Below, piece by piece: positions 9,313 to 21,100 of a stretch of DNA of 64,000 nucleotides. The notes beneath the pieces are model-generated. The model was not told where the DNA came from and searched no databases. It was given only the letters and a program-made list of their open reading frames with translations. This DNA comes from Triticum aestivum (Eukaryota; Streptophyta; Magnoliopsida; Poales; Poaceae). The stretch covers positions 189,257,064-189,321,063 of the forward strand of contig NC_057794.1 in assembly GCF_018294505.1 (NCBI RefSeq), in the 5' to 3' direction. A program made the translations under genes and the position numbers. Each line of letters opens with the position of its first letter. Position 1 is the stretch's first letter.

Positions 9313-11769
9313 GAGTCCCAACTTAGCCCATGACAAGCTCTCACGGTCAACGAAGGAATAGACCTCCTCCCAAGACGTTCCGATCAGACTCGGTATCTCG
9401 GTAATTCAAGACACTTCGACAGGTTAAAACAAGACCAGCAATACCGCCCGAATGTGCCGAGAAATCCCGATAGGAGCTGCACATATCTCTTTCTCAGGGC
9501 ACACTCAGATGAGACATCCTACGAGTAAAACCAACCCTCAAGTTTCCCCGAGGTGGCCCCGCAGTCTACTCGGTCGGACCAACACTCAGAGGAGCACTGG
9601 CCCGGGGGGGGGGGGGTTTAAAATAAGAGGACCTTTGGGCTCCGGTAACCCAAGGGAAAAAGAGGCTAGGTGGCGAATGGTAAAACCAAGGTTGGGCATT
9701 ACTGGAAAAGCTTTAATCAAGGCGAACTATCAAGGGGTTCCCATTATAACCCAACCGCATAAGGAATGCAAAATCCGGGAACATAACACTGATATGACGG
9801 AAATTAGGGCGGCAAGAGTGGAACAAAACACTAGGCGAGAGGCCGAGCCTTCCACCCTTTACCAAGTATATAGATGCATTAAGATAGTAAGATTATATAA
9901 TGATATCCCAACAAGTAAATAAAAGATGCTCCAACAAGGAACGGCCTCCAAACTTCACCTACAACTAGCAACACTATAAGAGGGGTTGAGCAAAGCGGTA
10001 ACATAGCCAATCAATGGTTTGCTAGGACATGGTGGGTTAGAGGTTCAACATGGCAATTTAGGAGGCTTACAAGCAAGTGGTAGGCATCGTAGCAATGGCA
10101 TAGCAAAAGAGCGAGCAAACTAGCATAACAAAGATAGTAGTGATTTCGAGGGTATGATCATCTTGCCTGCACAGTTGTCAGAGTTGACTGGATCCTCACA
10201 AGCAAACTCAACGGTCTCCTCGGTAGCGAACTCATCTCCCGGCTCTACCCAAACAAGACAAACAAGCAGCAAGGACACAATCAACCACGTGCAAGGATCA
10301 AGCGATATGATGCAATGATGATATGCTATGCGGCATGCGATGCGAGATGCAAAATGCAAGATAAGACAAGAAATGCATGAACCTGGCCTCAACTTGTAAT
10401 TCCAAGGGTGCCACTGGAAAGATAGGATGAAATCGCTTGAAAATGATATAAAGAACACCGGAATCGGAGTTACGGTTTGGAAATGGCAAGCGTTTTAAGA
10501 ATGACACCGGTCTGCGATTGACAGCAAGTAGGCATCTAAATGCAATGAAATGAACATGCTACAGCCATCAAACATGACAACCAAATACATGACAGGGATG
10601 AACACAAGATGCTTAACAAAAGACTAGCACTGAGCCATGGCCAATTCATCCATTATGAGGTTCAAACAAGCATGGCAAAAACGCAAATGCAAAACAGATC
10701 TCAGACTTAAATTAACACTTGTCTAAATTTCAGATCATGAAACGCTCTTCGGAGTAGCAAAACAACATGATACATGACCTGATTAAGGCAAGTAAGAACA
10801 TGGCATGGAGCTACTCAACAGGCTTAACAAAAGACCCAAAGACCTGGGGCCAAAAGGGTTCACAAAATATACTAACGGGCACACAAACATAGCTAAAACA
10901 CAATCAGTTTTCAGACTTAGTGAAAACTGAGACATGCTGAAATATAACTCACGAAGGCATGTAAACGAGCTCAATGCACTCACTACGGTGCAAGTCATGG
11001 CAAGGCAAGCATACATCCATTAATAAGGCAAAAATACAAGCTAAACACGGCAAGAACAATGGTATAGCATGCACAGATCATCCACAACGACGCTGGAAAA
11101 ATCGCAAACGAGTTGACGATCTGCCCAGATTCACCATGAAGTAAAAGTAGAGCTCGATTGACTCAAGCTAGGATACTCCATAATTGCAAAAAAAGACATG
11201 GATGGATAGAGCATAACATGATTAACAAAACTCATTTACTGATCATCCTCAAAAGAGGCACGGATCACTAGGAAACAAGCTGAACATATGGCATCATGAA
11301 CTAAATAATCCCAGACTTAGTGAAAACTACTAAGTCCCTGAAAACAGATTTACCGGGTGCCTCACTTTGCAAGCTTGCACAAGTCACCACACACATCCTA
11401 AAAATGCATGGGTTGCACCTCTGGAAAGAAGACAAAATCCTTAACAAAACATATGAAGGACTCACAGGCATATCATGCACACAATAATCATGGCAAAAAT
11501 GACAAAGGTCTAAGATGAACTAGCAGATCTGACAATTAACTCATGAAGGCCTCTTCTAACAACATTTCGGGTATCAAGATGAACTCAAATGAAAATGATG
11601 CAATGGAATGAAATGATGTACTCGTCGAGGCGAACATTTTGATATACTATATCCCCAAATCGGAGCTACGGATGCAAAGTTATCACTGGTCAAAGTACGC
11701 ATAAAAGTTAGGGTTCGAAGGAGAAAGTTAACCGAGATATTTTTTCCAGATCCAGATCTGCAGGGTTTT

Positions 11770-12200
11770 CGGAGCATGCCGGAGTCACTGTTCCTGTTCG
11801 CCGGAATCGATGGGGGAGGAGGCCGGCGACTTGCCGGAGGGGAGGAGAGGCCCGGGGCGGCGCCGGCGTGGAGGAGGACGGCGCGGGGCGGCACGCTCGC
11901 CGGAGGGACGGCGGCGTGGAGGTGGCGGTGGATCGGCGAGGCGGCGGAGGAGCTGGCCGGCTCGGGTGGCCGGAAATGGCGGCCCGGTGGCGCCGGCCAC
12001 CGAAGCCGAGGGAGGCGGTGGGAGCCGGGCGGCGGGGTCCTGCGGGCGAGGAGGCCGGGCGAAGTGGGCCTCGGGGGCCCTCCCGCGGGCCGAGCGGGCC
12101 GGGCGGGCCGGGCGGCGGCGCGGCGAAGTGGGGCTCCTGCTCGGGACACGTGGCGTCACCCGATAGGTCCGGCGGAGCGGGCGGACACGTCCGCTGCCCG
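11770..12200. other. GC-rich segment of the LTR of B
   Basis: About 430 bp of CGG/GGC-rich, CpG-rich DNA, repeated in the other LTR around the N gap. ORFs of 118-191 residues exist in several frames on both strands at once. They consist of Arg, Gly, Pro and Ala runs, as base composition alone predicts, so no gene is called. Confidence 0.8.
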
Positions 12201-12758
12201 GTTTTTGTCCGGCGGCGGCGGATGGAGTTTTTTTATAGGGTTAGAGGAAGGGGATCCACGAATTTTTGGAGGGGGGTGTATTTATAGGCATAGGGGAGCT
12301 AGGAGAGTCCAAATGAGGTTTTCGGCCACACGATCGTGATCGAACGCTCTAGGACATGGAGCAGAGTTTGGTTGGTTTTGGGCCAAATTGGAGGGGTGTT
12401 GGGCTGCAACACACACGAGGCCTTTTCAGTCCCTCGGTTAACCGTTGGAGTATCAAACGAAGTCCAAATGACACGAAACTTGACAGGCGGCCTACCGGTA
12501 GTAAACCAAGAAAGCTAGAAATGGCCACCGGAGGAGAACGGAGCGCCAGAATGCAAAACGGACAACGGGGAAAATGCTCGAATGCATGAGATGAACACGT
12601 ATGCAAAAGCAATGCACATGATGACATGATATGAGATGCATGAAAATGAAAACAACACACGGAGACAAAGACCCGTACCCGAGAAATAGATATAAATTAA
12701 TGCCGGAAACGGCAAGAGTTGGAGTACAAATTGGGAAAGTTATATCCGGGGCGTTACA

Positions 12759-12773
12759 ACACTCCACCACTAC
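12759..12773 (-). other. Polypurine tract of element B
   Basis: In element sense the bases next to the 3' LTR read GTAGTGGTGGAGTGT, preceded by CTCGGGACGAGATC, a stretch shared with C (51324-51355) and D (63320-63354). Confidence 0.75.
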
Positions 12774-12794
12774 GAAAGGATCTCGTCCCGAGAT

Positions 12795-15700
12795 CTAGGA
12801 CTGAAAGAACGCCGGGTACTCAGAACGGAGGTGATCCTCGCGTTCCCAGGTAGCTTCACGGTCGGAATGGTGTGACCACTTGACTTTGAGAAATTTGATT
12901 GACTTGTTGCGAGTCTTGCGTTCAGTCTCTTCAAGAATAGCAACTGGGTGCTCACGATAAGAGAGATCTTCTTGGAGCTCAATGTCCTTGAAGTTGACTG
13001 TGCGGTCAGGAGTCTTGAAGCACTTTCGAAGCTGAGAGACATGGAACACGTCATGAACATTTGCAAAGTTTGAAGGAAGCTCGAGTTGATAGGCGAGGTC
13101 GCCTCTCTTGCTAACAATCTTGAAAGGTCCCACGTATCTAGGGGCAAGCTTCCCTTTGATACCGAAGCGACGAGTACCTTTCATAGGAGAGACGCGGAGG
13201 TAAACATGATCTCCGATCTCGAAAGCCAAATCACAGTGCTTACTATCATAGTAGCTCTTCTGGCGGGATTGGGCTGCTTTGAGGTTATCACGAATGACTT
13301 TGCACATTTCTTCTGCCTCTGTGATTAAGTCATTACCCAAAAGCTGACGTTCACCGGTTTCAGACCAGTTGAGAGGGGTACGGCACTTCCTGCCAAACAG
13401 AATTTCAAATGGGGCCTTGCCCAAACTTGCTTGAAAACTATTGTTGTAGGAGAATTCAGCATAAGGAAGACAATCCTCCCACTTCATGCCGAAGGAGATC
13501 ACACAAGCCCTGAGCATATCTTCAAGAATCTGGTTGACACGCTCGACTTGACCGCTTGTTTGAGGATGGAAAGCAGTGCTGAAGCGGATGTTGGTGCCCA
13601 TGGCCTTCTGAAAAGAATCCCAAAACTTCGAGGTAAAGATGCTGCCATGGTCTGAAGAGATCACTTGAGGAATACCGTGCAGAGAGACAATACGAGAGGT
13701 ATAGAGTTCCGCCAATTGAGCTGCAGTGATCGACTCTTTGATAGGCAGAAAGTGAGCCACTTTGGTGAGTTTGTCGATGACAACGAATATAGCATCATTG
13801 CCACGCTTGGACTTTGGAAACCCAGTCACGAAGTCCATTTCAATGTGGTCAAACTTCCATTCTGGAATGGCAAGAGGTTGGAGGAGACCTGCTGGCCTTT
13901 GGTGTTCTGCCTTCACTCTTCTGCATACATCACATTCATTCACGAATTGAGCGATCTCGCGCTTCATTCGAGTCCACCAATAAGGTTGCTTAAGGTCCTG
14001 ATACATCTTCGTGCTCCCAGGGTGGATGGAGAGGAGAGAATTGTGAGCCTCGTTCATGATCACTTTACGAAGTTCACCTTTGGGCACAACAATTCGATCC
14101 TCGAAGAAGAGAGTGTCCTTGTCATCAAGGCGGTAGCACTTGTACTTGGACTGACTCTTGGCAATCCCAATCTTCACCTTTTTCACCATAGCATCAAGAA
14201 GCTGGGCTTGGCGAATCTGGTCTTCTAAGGTAGGAGAGACTTGCAGGTTGGCGAGGAAACCTTGAGGAACAACTTGCAGATTAAGTTTGCGGAAAGCTTC
14301 ACAAAGCTCGGGTTGATAAGGCTTAAGAATCAGACTGTTGCAATACGCCTTTCTGCTCAAAGCGTCAGCAATCACATTGGCCTTGCCTGGAGTATACTCG
14401 ATACTCGGATTATACTCTTGAATCATTTCGACCCATGGAGTTTGTCTGAGGGTGAGATTAGGCTGAGTGAAGATGTACTTGAGACTCTTGTGATCTGTGA
14501 AAATGTCCACTTTTCTTCCCAATAGAAGATGTCTCCAAGTCAAAAGAGCATGCACAACTGCCGCCAACTCGAGATCGTGACTGGGGTAGTTCTTCTCATT
14601 AGGCTTCAACTGGCGAGATGTATAAGCAACAACTTTCTTCTCTTGCATCAATACTGCACCGAGACCTTGGAGAGAGGCATCACAAAAGACCTCGTACGGC
14701 TTGGATTCATCAGGCGGAGTCAGAACTGGAGCAGTGATCAATTTCTCTTTCAAAGTGTTGAAAGCAATATCACACTCCGGAGACCAAACATACTTGACGT
14801 GCTTCTGAAGAAGATTTGAGAGAGGCTTCGTGATCTTAGAAAAGTTTTCAACGAATCTTCGGCAATAGCTTGCGAGACCCAGAAAACTGCGGAGTTGCTT
14901 CACATTCTGAGGAGGTTCCCAATTCACAATTGCAGACACCTTCTCAGGATTCACGGAGATGCCCTTGGCAGAGATTATATGACCAAGATAAAGAACCTCA
15001 TCGAGCCAAAATTCACACTTGGAGAACTTGGCGTAGAACTGATGTTCTCTGAGCTTATCGAGAACCAAACGCAAGTGCTTGGCATGATCTTCCTTGTTCT
15101 TGGAGAAAACCAGAATGTCGTCGAGATAGACCAAAACGAAGTCATTGGTGTAGGCATTGAAGATGAAGTTCATCATGCGAGAGAACGTCGGAGGAGCGTT
15201 GGCGAGGCCAAAAGACATGACAGTGTATTCATATGAACCAAAGCTTGTTCTGAATGCTGTCTTGAGAATATCTTCTTCACGAATGCGAATCTGGTGATAA
15301 CCCATACGGAGATCAAGCTTGGAGAATACTTGGGCACCTTTGAGTTGTTTGAACAGCTCATTGATGTTGGGAAGTGGGTATTTGTTCTTGATGGTCTTCT
15401 TGTTCACCGGACGGTAATCAACACAAAGTCGTTCCGTTCCATCCTTCTTCTTCATAAAAAGAACACCACAACCCCACGGAGAAGAACTAGGCCGGATGAG
15501 ACCCATTCTCTCTTGCTCATTGAGTTGCTTCTTCAGCTCCTTCAACTCTTCAGGTCCGAGCTTGTAAGGACGCTTGCACACAGGTTCCGTGCCAGGCTCA
15601 AGTTCAATAACGAATTCAACTGGCCGGTGCGGAGGCATTCCTGGGAGCTCTTCTGGAAAGACGTCTTGATATTCGCAAATGACTGGAATTTGAGAGATGG

Positions 15701-16280
15701 CATCCAATTCACCCTTCTCATTAAGAGAAAACAGACGAATGGTATCATCACGGGTGGCAAAGACAATTACATCCTCAGACGAATGAGTCAATTGAATCTG
15801 CTTGGCTGCACAATCATGCTGAGCCTTGTGCTTAGAAAGCCAATCCATTCCGAGAATAAGATCAATATCCGAGTTACCAAGAACCACCGGAGAAGAGAGA
15901 AACTTGTAATCGCCCAATGTGATAGAGACATTGGGAGCAACCAAACTAGAAGTCAAAAGCTTGCCGGGAGAAACAACTTGCATGACTTTGGGCATAATAT
16001 CGGTATCAACATTGTGCTTCGATGCAAAAGGGCATGACAAAAAGGAATGCGATGCACCAGTGTCAAAAAGAACTTTTGCAGGAACATCGTTAACAGGAAG
16101 GTTACCCATTATCACATCTGACGAGTCCTTTGCCTGAGCTGCATTCATCAAATTGACCTTGGCATGCTTGGGGTTATGCTTGACCACAGCTGTACTTGTC
16201 GATCTGACGGGAGGAGGAGGAAGACGCCTCTGGTTGAAACACTTGTTGGCATAGTGACCCTTCTGTTGGCACTTGTTCAC
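12795..16280 (-). pseudogene. Element B pol: protease, RT, RNase H, integrase, chromodomain-like end
   Basis: One open frame of 1161 residues. In order: the rest of a CCHC zinc knuckle ([12 protein letters not shown]), protease LFDTGASHS (Asp near residue 73), RT with [20 protein letters not shown] and the catalytic YLDD near 385-388, RNase H with FCDAS (about 532) and TDHKSL (about 595), integrase with an HHCC zinc region ([14 protein letters not shown]) and DFVTGFPKS...[10 protein letters not shown], and a chromodomain-like end with [18 protein letters not shown]. The products copy the RNA into DNA and insert it. All catalytic motifs are visible. The frame is disconnected from gag by a 1-base loss in the first Cys codon of the knuckle (near 16277) and another indel near 16365, and its annotated start is not a true start codon. 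Confidence 0.9.
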
Positions 16281-16285
16281 GTGAC

Positions 16286-17202
16286 CTCAGAAAGCGGACG
16301 GTGATACGGAGCACTCGATCTTGGAGCTTGAGACGAAGTCTTGTTCTGGAAGCCTGGGTTGGGTGGGTGGTAGAACTACTGCCACCTTTGCTCTTCTGCT
16401 GATACGGCTGACGGAACGGAGGAGGAGGAATCCAAAACTTCTGCTGCTTGGCCACTTGAATAGAGGAAGAAGGAGTAACATCTCTGACTCGCTTCCTGGA
16501 AGCATCACACCTCAACTGAGCAGCCTCTTGCTTCGGTGCCATGTTGTAGAACTCATCGTATCTCAAGGGCTCAAAGAGAACAAGAGCGAGCTGGATATCT
16601 TCTCTGAGACCACCCCTGAACTGATATATCATGCTCTTCTCATCAAGCACGTCCTGCTTGGCAAAGCGGGCGAGCTTCTGGAACAACTTGTTGTAGTCAT
16701 AGACAGACAAAGAGCCTTGCTTCAGATTGCGGAATTCCTCACGCTTGCTTTCAACCACGCTCTGCGGAATATGATGAGCTCGGAAATCTCGACGGAAATC
16801 ATCCCAAGTGATAACACGTCCACCTCTGGAATCCTTGTACTGCTGGAACCATTCTGCAACTTGATCTTTGAGTTGGAAGGAAGCGAACTTAACAAAGTCC
16901 TCAGGCCTGACGTTACTGCACTCGAAATGCTTACACAGATCCATAAGCCAATCGTCAGCATCGGTTGCCTCAACACAATTGCTGAAAGTCTTTGGCCCGT
17001 TAGCAAGAAACTGGTTGAGTGTAGCAAAGTGACTCTGATTGCTGCCTTGATTCCCTTGACTGCCTTGATTGTGCTCTTGGAGAATTTGCATGATCAGCTG
17101 TGTGTTTGCATTGGTTGCGGCCATCACAGCTTGCCATGCCTCCGGAGGAGGTGGAGGTGGTGGCGGATCAGGATTCGGATTCGTGCGCGTTGGAGGAGCC
17201 AT
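16286..17202 (-). pseudogene. Element B gag (capsid/nucleocapsid)
   Basis: The ATG at 17202 opens MAPPTRTNPNPD, a proline run, and then the conserved gag domain with FLANGPKTFSNCVEATDADD, WFQQYKDSRGGRVITWDDF and SVYDYNKLFQKLARFAKQD, which package the RNA in the particle. A longer upstream extension to 17334 is open, but the MAPP start is the typical one. The frame runs off through an indel near 16365 and a third frame carries the linker to the zinc knuckle, which is itself frameshifted near 16277. Gag and pol can therefore not be made as one polyprotein from this copy. Confidence 0.85.
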
Positions 17203-18114
17203 CCTGAAGAGGTGGACCACCATTAGCACATTGATAGATAAATATTGAAGCTGAATCCAACGGAATGAAAATTGCAACATATAGTCTTCACATCCGAACA
17301 AAATGAACGAATGCATTCCTCTTGAAATGGTCACATATCCATAAATTGAGAAGCCACGTAGAATTAAGGTAGAATAAGTAAAACAACTAGATACGGCTCG
17401 AGAACGAATAATCGGTAAGAAATCCCAATCTCAAACCAATATCCGTGGAAGAAGAACTAGAGCTACGAGAATTCCCACCTATGAAACTTCCGAACCTTTC
17501 CGGTTATGCAATCAGGTGTTGGGGATACAGGGGAAGCATAATACCTCACCCAAACTAGCAAATCCTACATCCAGCTGTATCCATCCTTCAACACATAACC
17601 AAGAAACCTTTGGAAACCATCTACCTCAACCTTCGAAAAGCATCCGTTATACAAGTTATGGCAATACTCCCGAACTCCCGCCCCAGTACTGGGTGGCGTC
17701 GAGGTTATCTCACCAAGAACTGCATAAAAGAGATTTTCGATGTCGGCGAAAATATCTCAAGTATTCCAGAATTGCAACGATAAAATTATGATGACAACAC
17801 CTCAGAGCTCAACTCCCCGGGACACTTCCACTAAACCCCTGACAAGAGGCACCAAGACAGTATTCTCATCATAAGCCATCGGAACAATTCTAAGATACTC
17901 GCGTGATCCTAAATTTTTTTTAGTGAAATTTAAGAAGAGAAGAGTCAAAACTCTACGTCAGGATGCCTTACCAGAGCAATGAGGAGACTGGGAAGTAAAA
18001 AGAATTCCTAATCTCACCGATATATAATTCCTACAGACTCAAAATATTTTTTTTTCTAGACACAACTCGGCTGCTAAAAACGATCAAGCAATGGGGCTCC
18101 TAAGGTCGGGGAAG
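17203..18114 (-). other. 5' leader of element B
   Basis: About 910 bp between the primer site and the gag ATG. No convincing ORF. This is the expected place of the untranslated leader and packaging signal; no specific signal could be identified. Confidence 0.75.
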
Positions 18115-18129
18115 GCTCTGATTACCAAC
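18115..18129 (-). other. Primer binding site of element B (tRNA-Met type, one extra base)
   Basis: In element sense the 5' LTR is followed by AGTTGGTAATCAGAGCC. The tRNA-iMet site seen in D (59045-59056) is TGGTATCAGAGC. The B site has one additional A in the middle, so pairing with the primer would have a bulge. Confidence 0.8.
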
Positions 18130-18130
18130 T

Positions 18131-21100
18131 TGTAACACCCTCGATGCGACTATAGCTCCCACGTGTCGAGGCACGACTTAGAGACATAATCGCATGGAAG
18201 GCATATGTCGCAAGTTAGGCAATCTTCACAACATCCCATGTAATATGAATAATAAAGGGGAGATAACATAGTTGGCTTACACTCGCCCCGTCAATCAAGT
18301 ACATAAATAACAATACATCATCCAAACACTCATGGCCCGACTACGGCGCCAAAATAAAAGAGAACCCAACATGCGACAACGGTCCCGTTCACCCCCAACT
18401 GGGCACCACTACTGATCATCGGGAAAGGAAACATAGTATCGCTGAGAGTCTTCGTCGAACTCCCACTTGAGCTCGTACTCGTCACCTGGAGCGGAATCAC
18501 CTGGACCTGCATCTGGAGTTATAGTAACTGTGAGCCACAGGGACTCAGCAATCTCGCACCCTCGCGATCAAGACTATTTAAGCTTATAGGAAGGGTAAGG
18601 CAAAATATATGTGGAGCTACAGTAAGCGACTAGCATATATGGTGGCTATCTTATTCGCAAAAGAGAGCGAGAAGATGAGGCAAAGCGCGAGCGTGAAAAA
18701 CTAGAGGAACAACCTGCGCAAACATTACTCCAACACCGTGTCAACTTCCCGGACTCCGCCGAGAAGAGGCCATCACGGTAACACACTCAGTTGATTCATT
18801 TTAATTAAGTTAAGGTTCAAGTTATCTACAACCAGACATTAACAAATTCCCATCTGCCCATAACCGCGGGCACGACTTTTGAAAGTTCAATCCCTGCAGG
18901 GGAGTCCCAACTTAGCCCATGACAAGCTCTCACGGTTAACAAAGGAATAGACCTCCTCCCAAGACGTTCCGATCAGACTCGGTATCTCGGTAATTCAAGA
19001 CACTTCGACAGGTTAAAACAAGACCAGCAATACCGCCCGAATGTGTCGACAAATCCCGATAGGAGCTGCACATATCTCTTTCTCAGGGCACACTCAGATG
19101 AGACATCCTACGAGTAAAACCAACCCTCAAGTTGCCCCGAGGTGGCCCCGCACTCTACTCGGTCGGACCAACACTCAGAGGAGCACTGGCCCGGGGGGGG
19201 GGGCTTAAAATAAGATGACCCTTGGGCTCCGGTAACCCAAGGGAAAAAGAGGCTAGGTGGCGAATGGTAAAACCAAGGTTGGGCATTGCTGGAATAGCTT
19301 TAATCAAGGCGAACTATCAAGGGGTTCCCATTATAACCCAACCGCGTAAGGAACGCAAAATCTGGGAACATAACACCGATATGACGGAAACTAGGGCGGC
19401 AAGAGTGGAACAAAACACTAGGGGAGAGGCCGAGCCTTCCACCCTTTACCAAGTATATAGATGCATTAAGATAGCAAGATAATATAATGATATCCCAACA
19501 AGTAAATAAAAGATGCTCCAACAAGGAACGGCCTCCAAACTTCACCTGCAACTAGCAACGCTATAAGAGGGGCTGAGCAAAGCGGTAACATAGCCAATCA
19601 ACGGTTTGCTAGGACATGGTGGGTTAGAGGTTCAACATGGAAATTTAGGAGGCTTACAAGCAAGTGGTAGGCATCGTAGCAATGGCATAGCAAAAGAGCG
19701 AGCAAACTAGCATAGCAAAGATAGTAGTGATTTCGAGGGTATGATCATCTTGCCTGCATAGTTGTCAGACTTGACTGGATCCTCACAAGCAAACTCAACG
19801 GGCTCCTCGGTAGCGAACTCGTCTCCCAGCTCTACCCAAACAAGACAAACAAGCAGCAAGGACACAATCAACCATGTGCAAGGATCAAGCGATATGATGC
19901 AATATGCTATGCTATGCGGGATGCGATGCGGGATGCAAAATGCAAGATAAGACAGGAAATGCATGAACCTGGCCTCAACTTGGAATTACAAGGGTGCCAC
20001 TGGAAAGATGAGATGAAATCGCTTGAAAACGATATAAAGAACGCCGGAATCGGAGTTACGGTTTGGAAATGGCAAGCGTTTTAAGAATGACACCGGTCTG
20101 CGATTTACAGCAAGTAGGCATCTAAATGAAATGAAATGAACATGCTACAGCCACCAAACATGACAACAAAATACATGGCAGGGATGCACACAAGATGCTT
20201 AACAAAAGACTAGCACTGACCCACGGCCAATTCATCCATTATGAGGTTCAAACAAGCATGGCAAAAACGCAAATCCAAAACAGATCTCAGACATAGTGAA
20301 ATTAACACTTGTCTGAAATTTCAGATCACGAAGCCCTCTTTGGAGCAGCAAAACAACATGATACATGATCTGATTAAGGCAAGTAAGAACATGGCATGGA
20401 GCTACTAAACAAGCTTAACAAAAGACCCAAAGTGACCTGGGGCCAAAAGGGTTCGCAAAATTTACTAACGGGCACACAAACATAGCTAAAACACAATCAG
20501 TTTTCAGACTTAGTGAAAACTGAGACATGCTGAAATATAACTCACGAAGGCATGTAAACGAGCTCGATGCACTCACTACGGTGCAAGTCATGGCAAGGCA
20601 AGCATACATTCATTAAGAAGGCACAAAATACAAGCTAGACACGGCAAGAACAATGGTATATCATGCACGGATCATCCACAACGACGCCGGCAAAATCGCA
20701 AACGAGTTGACGATCTGCCCAGATTCACCACGAAGCAAAAGTAGAGCTCGATTGACTCAAGCTAGGTTGCTCCATAATTGCAAACAAAGACATGTATGGA
20801 TAGAGCATAACATGATTAACAAAACTCCTTTACTGATCATCCTCAAAAGAGGCACGGATCACTAGGAAACAAGCTGAACATATGGCATCATGAACTAAAT
20901 AATCCCAGACTTAGTGAAAACAACTAAGTCCCAGAAAACAGATTTACCGGGTGCCTCACTTTGCAAGCTTGCACAAGTCACCACACACATCCTAAAAATG
21001 CATGGGTTGCACCTCTGGAAATAAGACAAAATCCTTAACAAAACATATGAAGGACTCACAGGCATATCATGCACACAATAATCATGGCAAAAATGACAAA

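Larger units (their letters stand above)
8542..12758 (-). mobile_element. Element B 3' LTR
   Basis: 4217 bp, TGTAACACC to GGCGTTACA. It includes a poly-G run at about 9602-9614, a palindrome pair at 9286-9312, and a very GC-rich block at 11770-12200 with long chance ORFs in several frames. It lacks 55 bp present in the 5' LTR (22437-22491). No gene is supported inside it. Confidence 0.93.

Noticed and set aside
11574..12339. Overlapping ORFs of 118-191 residues on both strands
   Set aside because: They lie in the GC-rich block of an LTR, are made of Arg/Gly/Pro/Ala runs and are open in several frames at once, as composition predicts.
15294..17226. Plus-strand ORFs of 247 and 301 residues
   Set aside because: Mirror images of the gag-pol genes of B on the minus strand; no similarity of their own.
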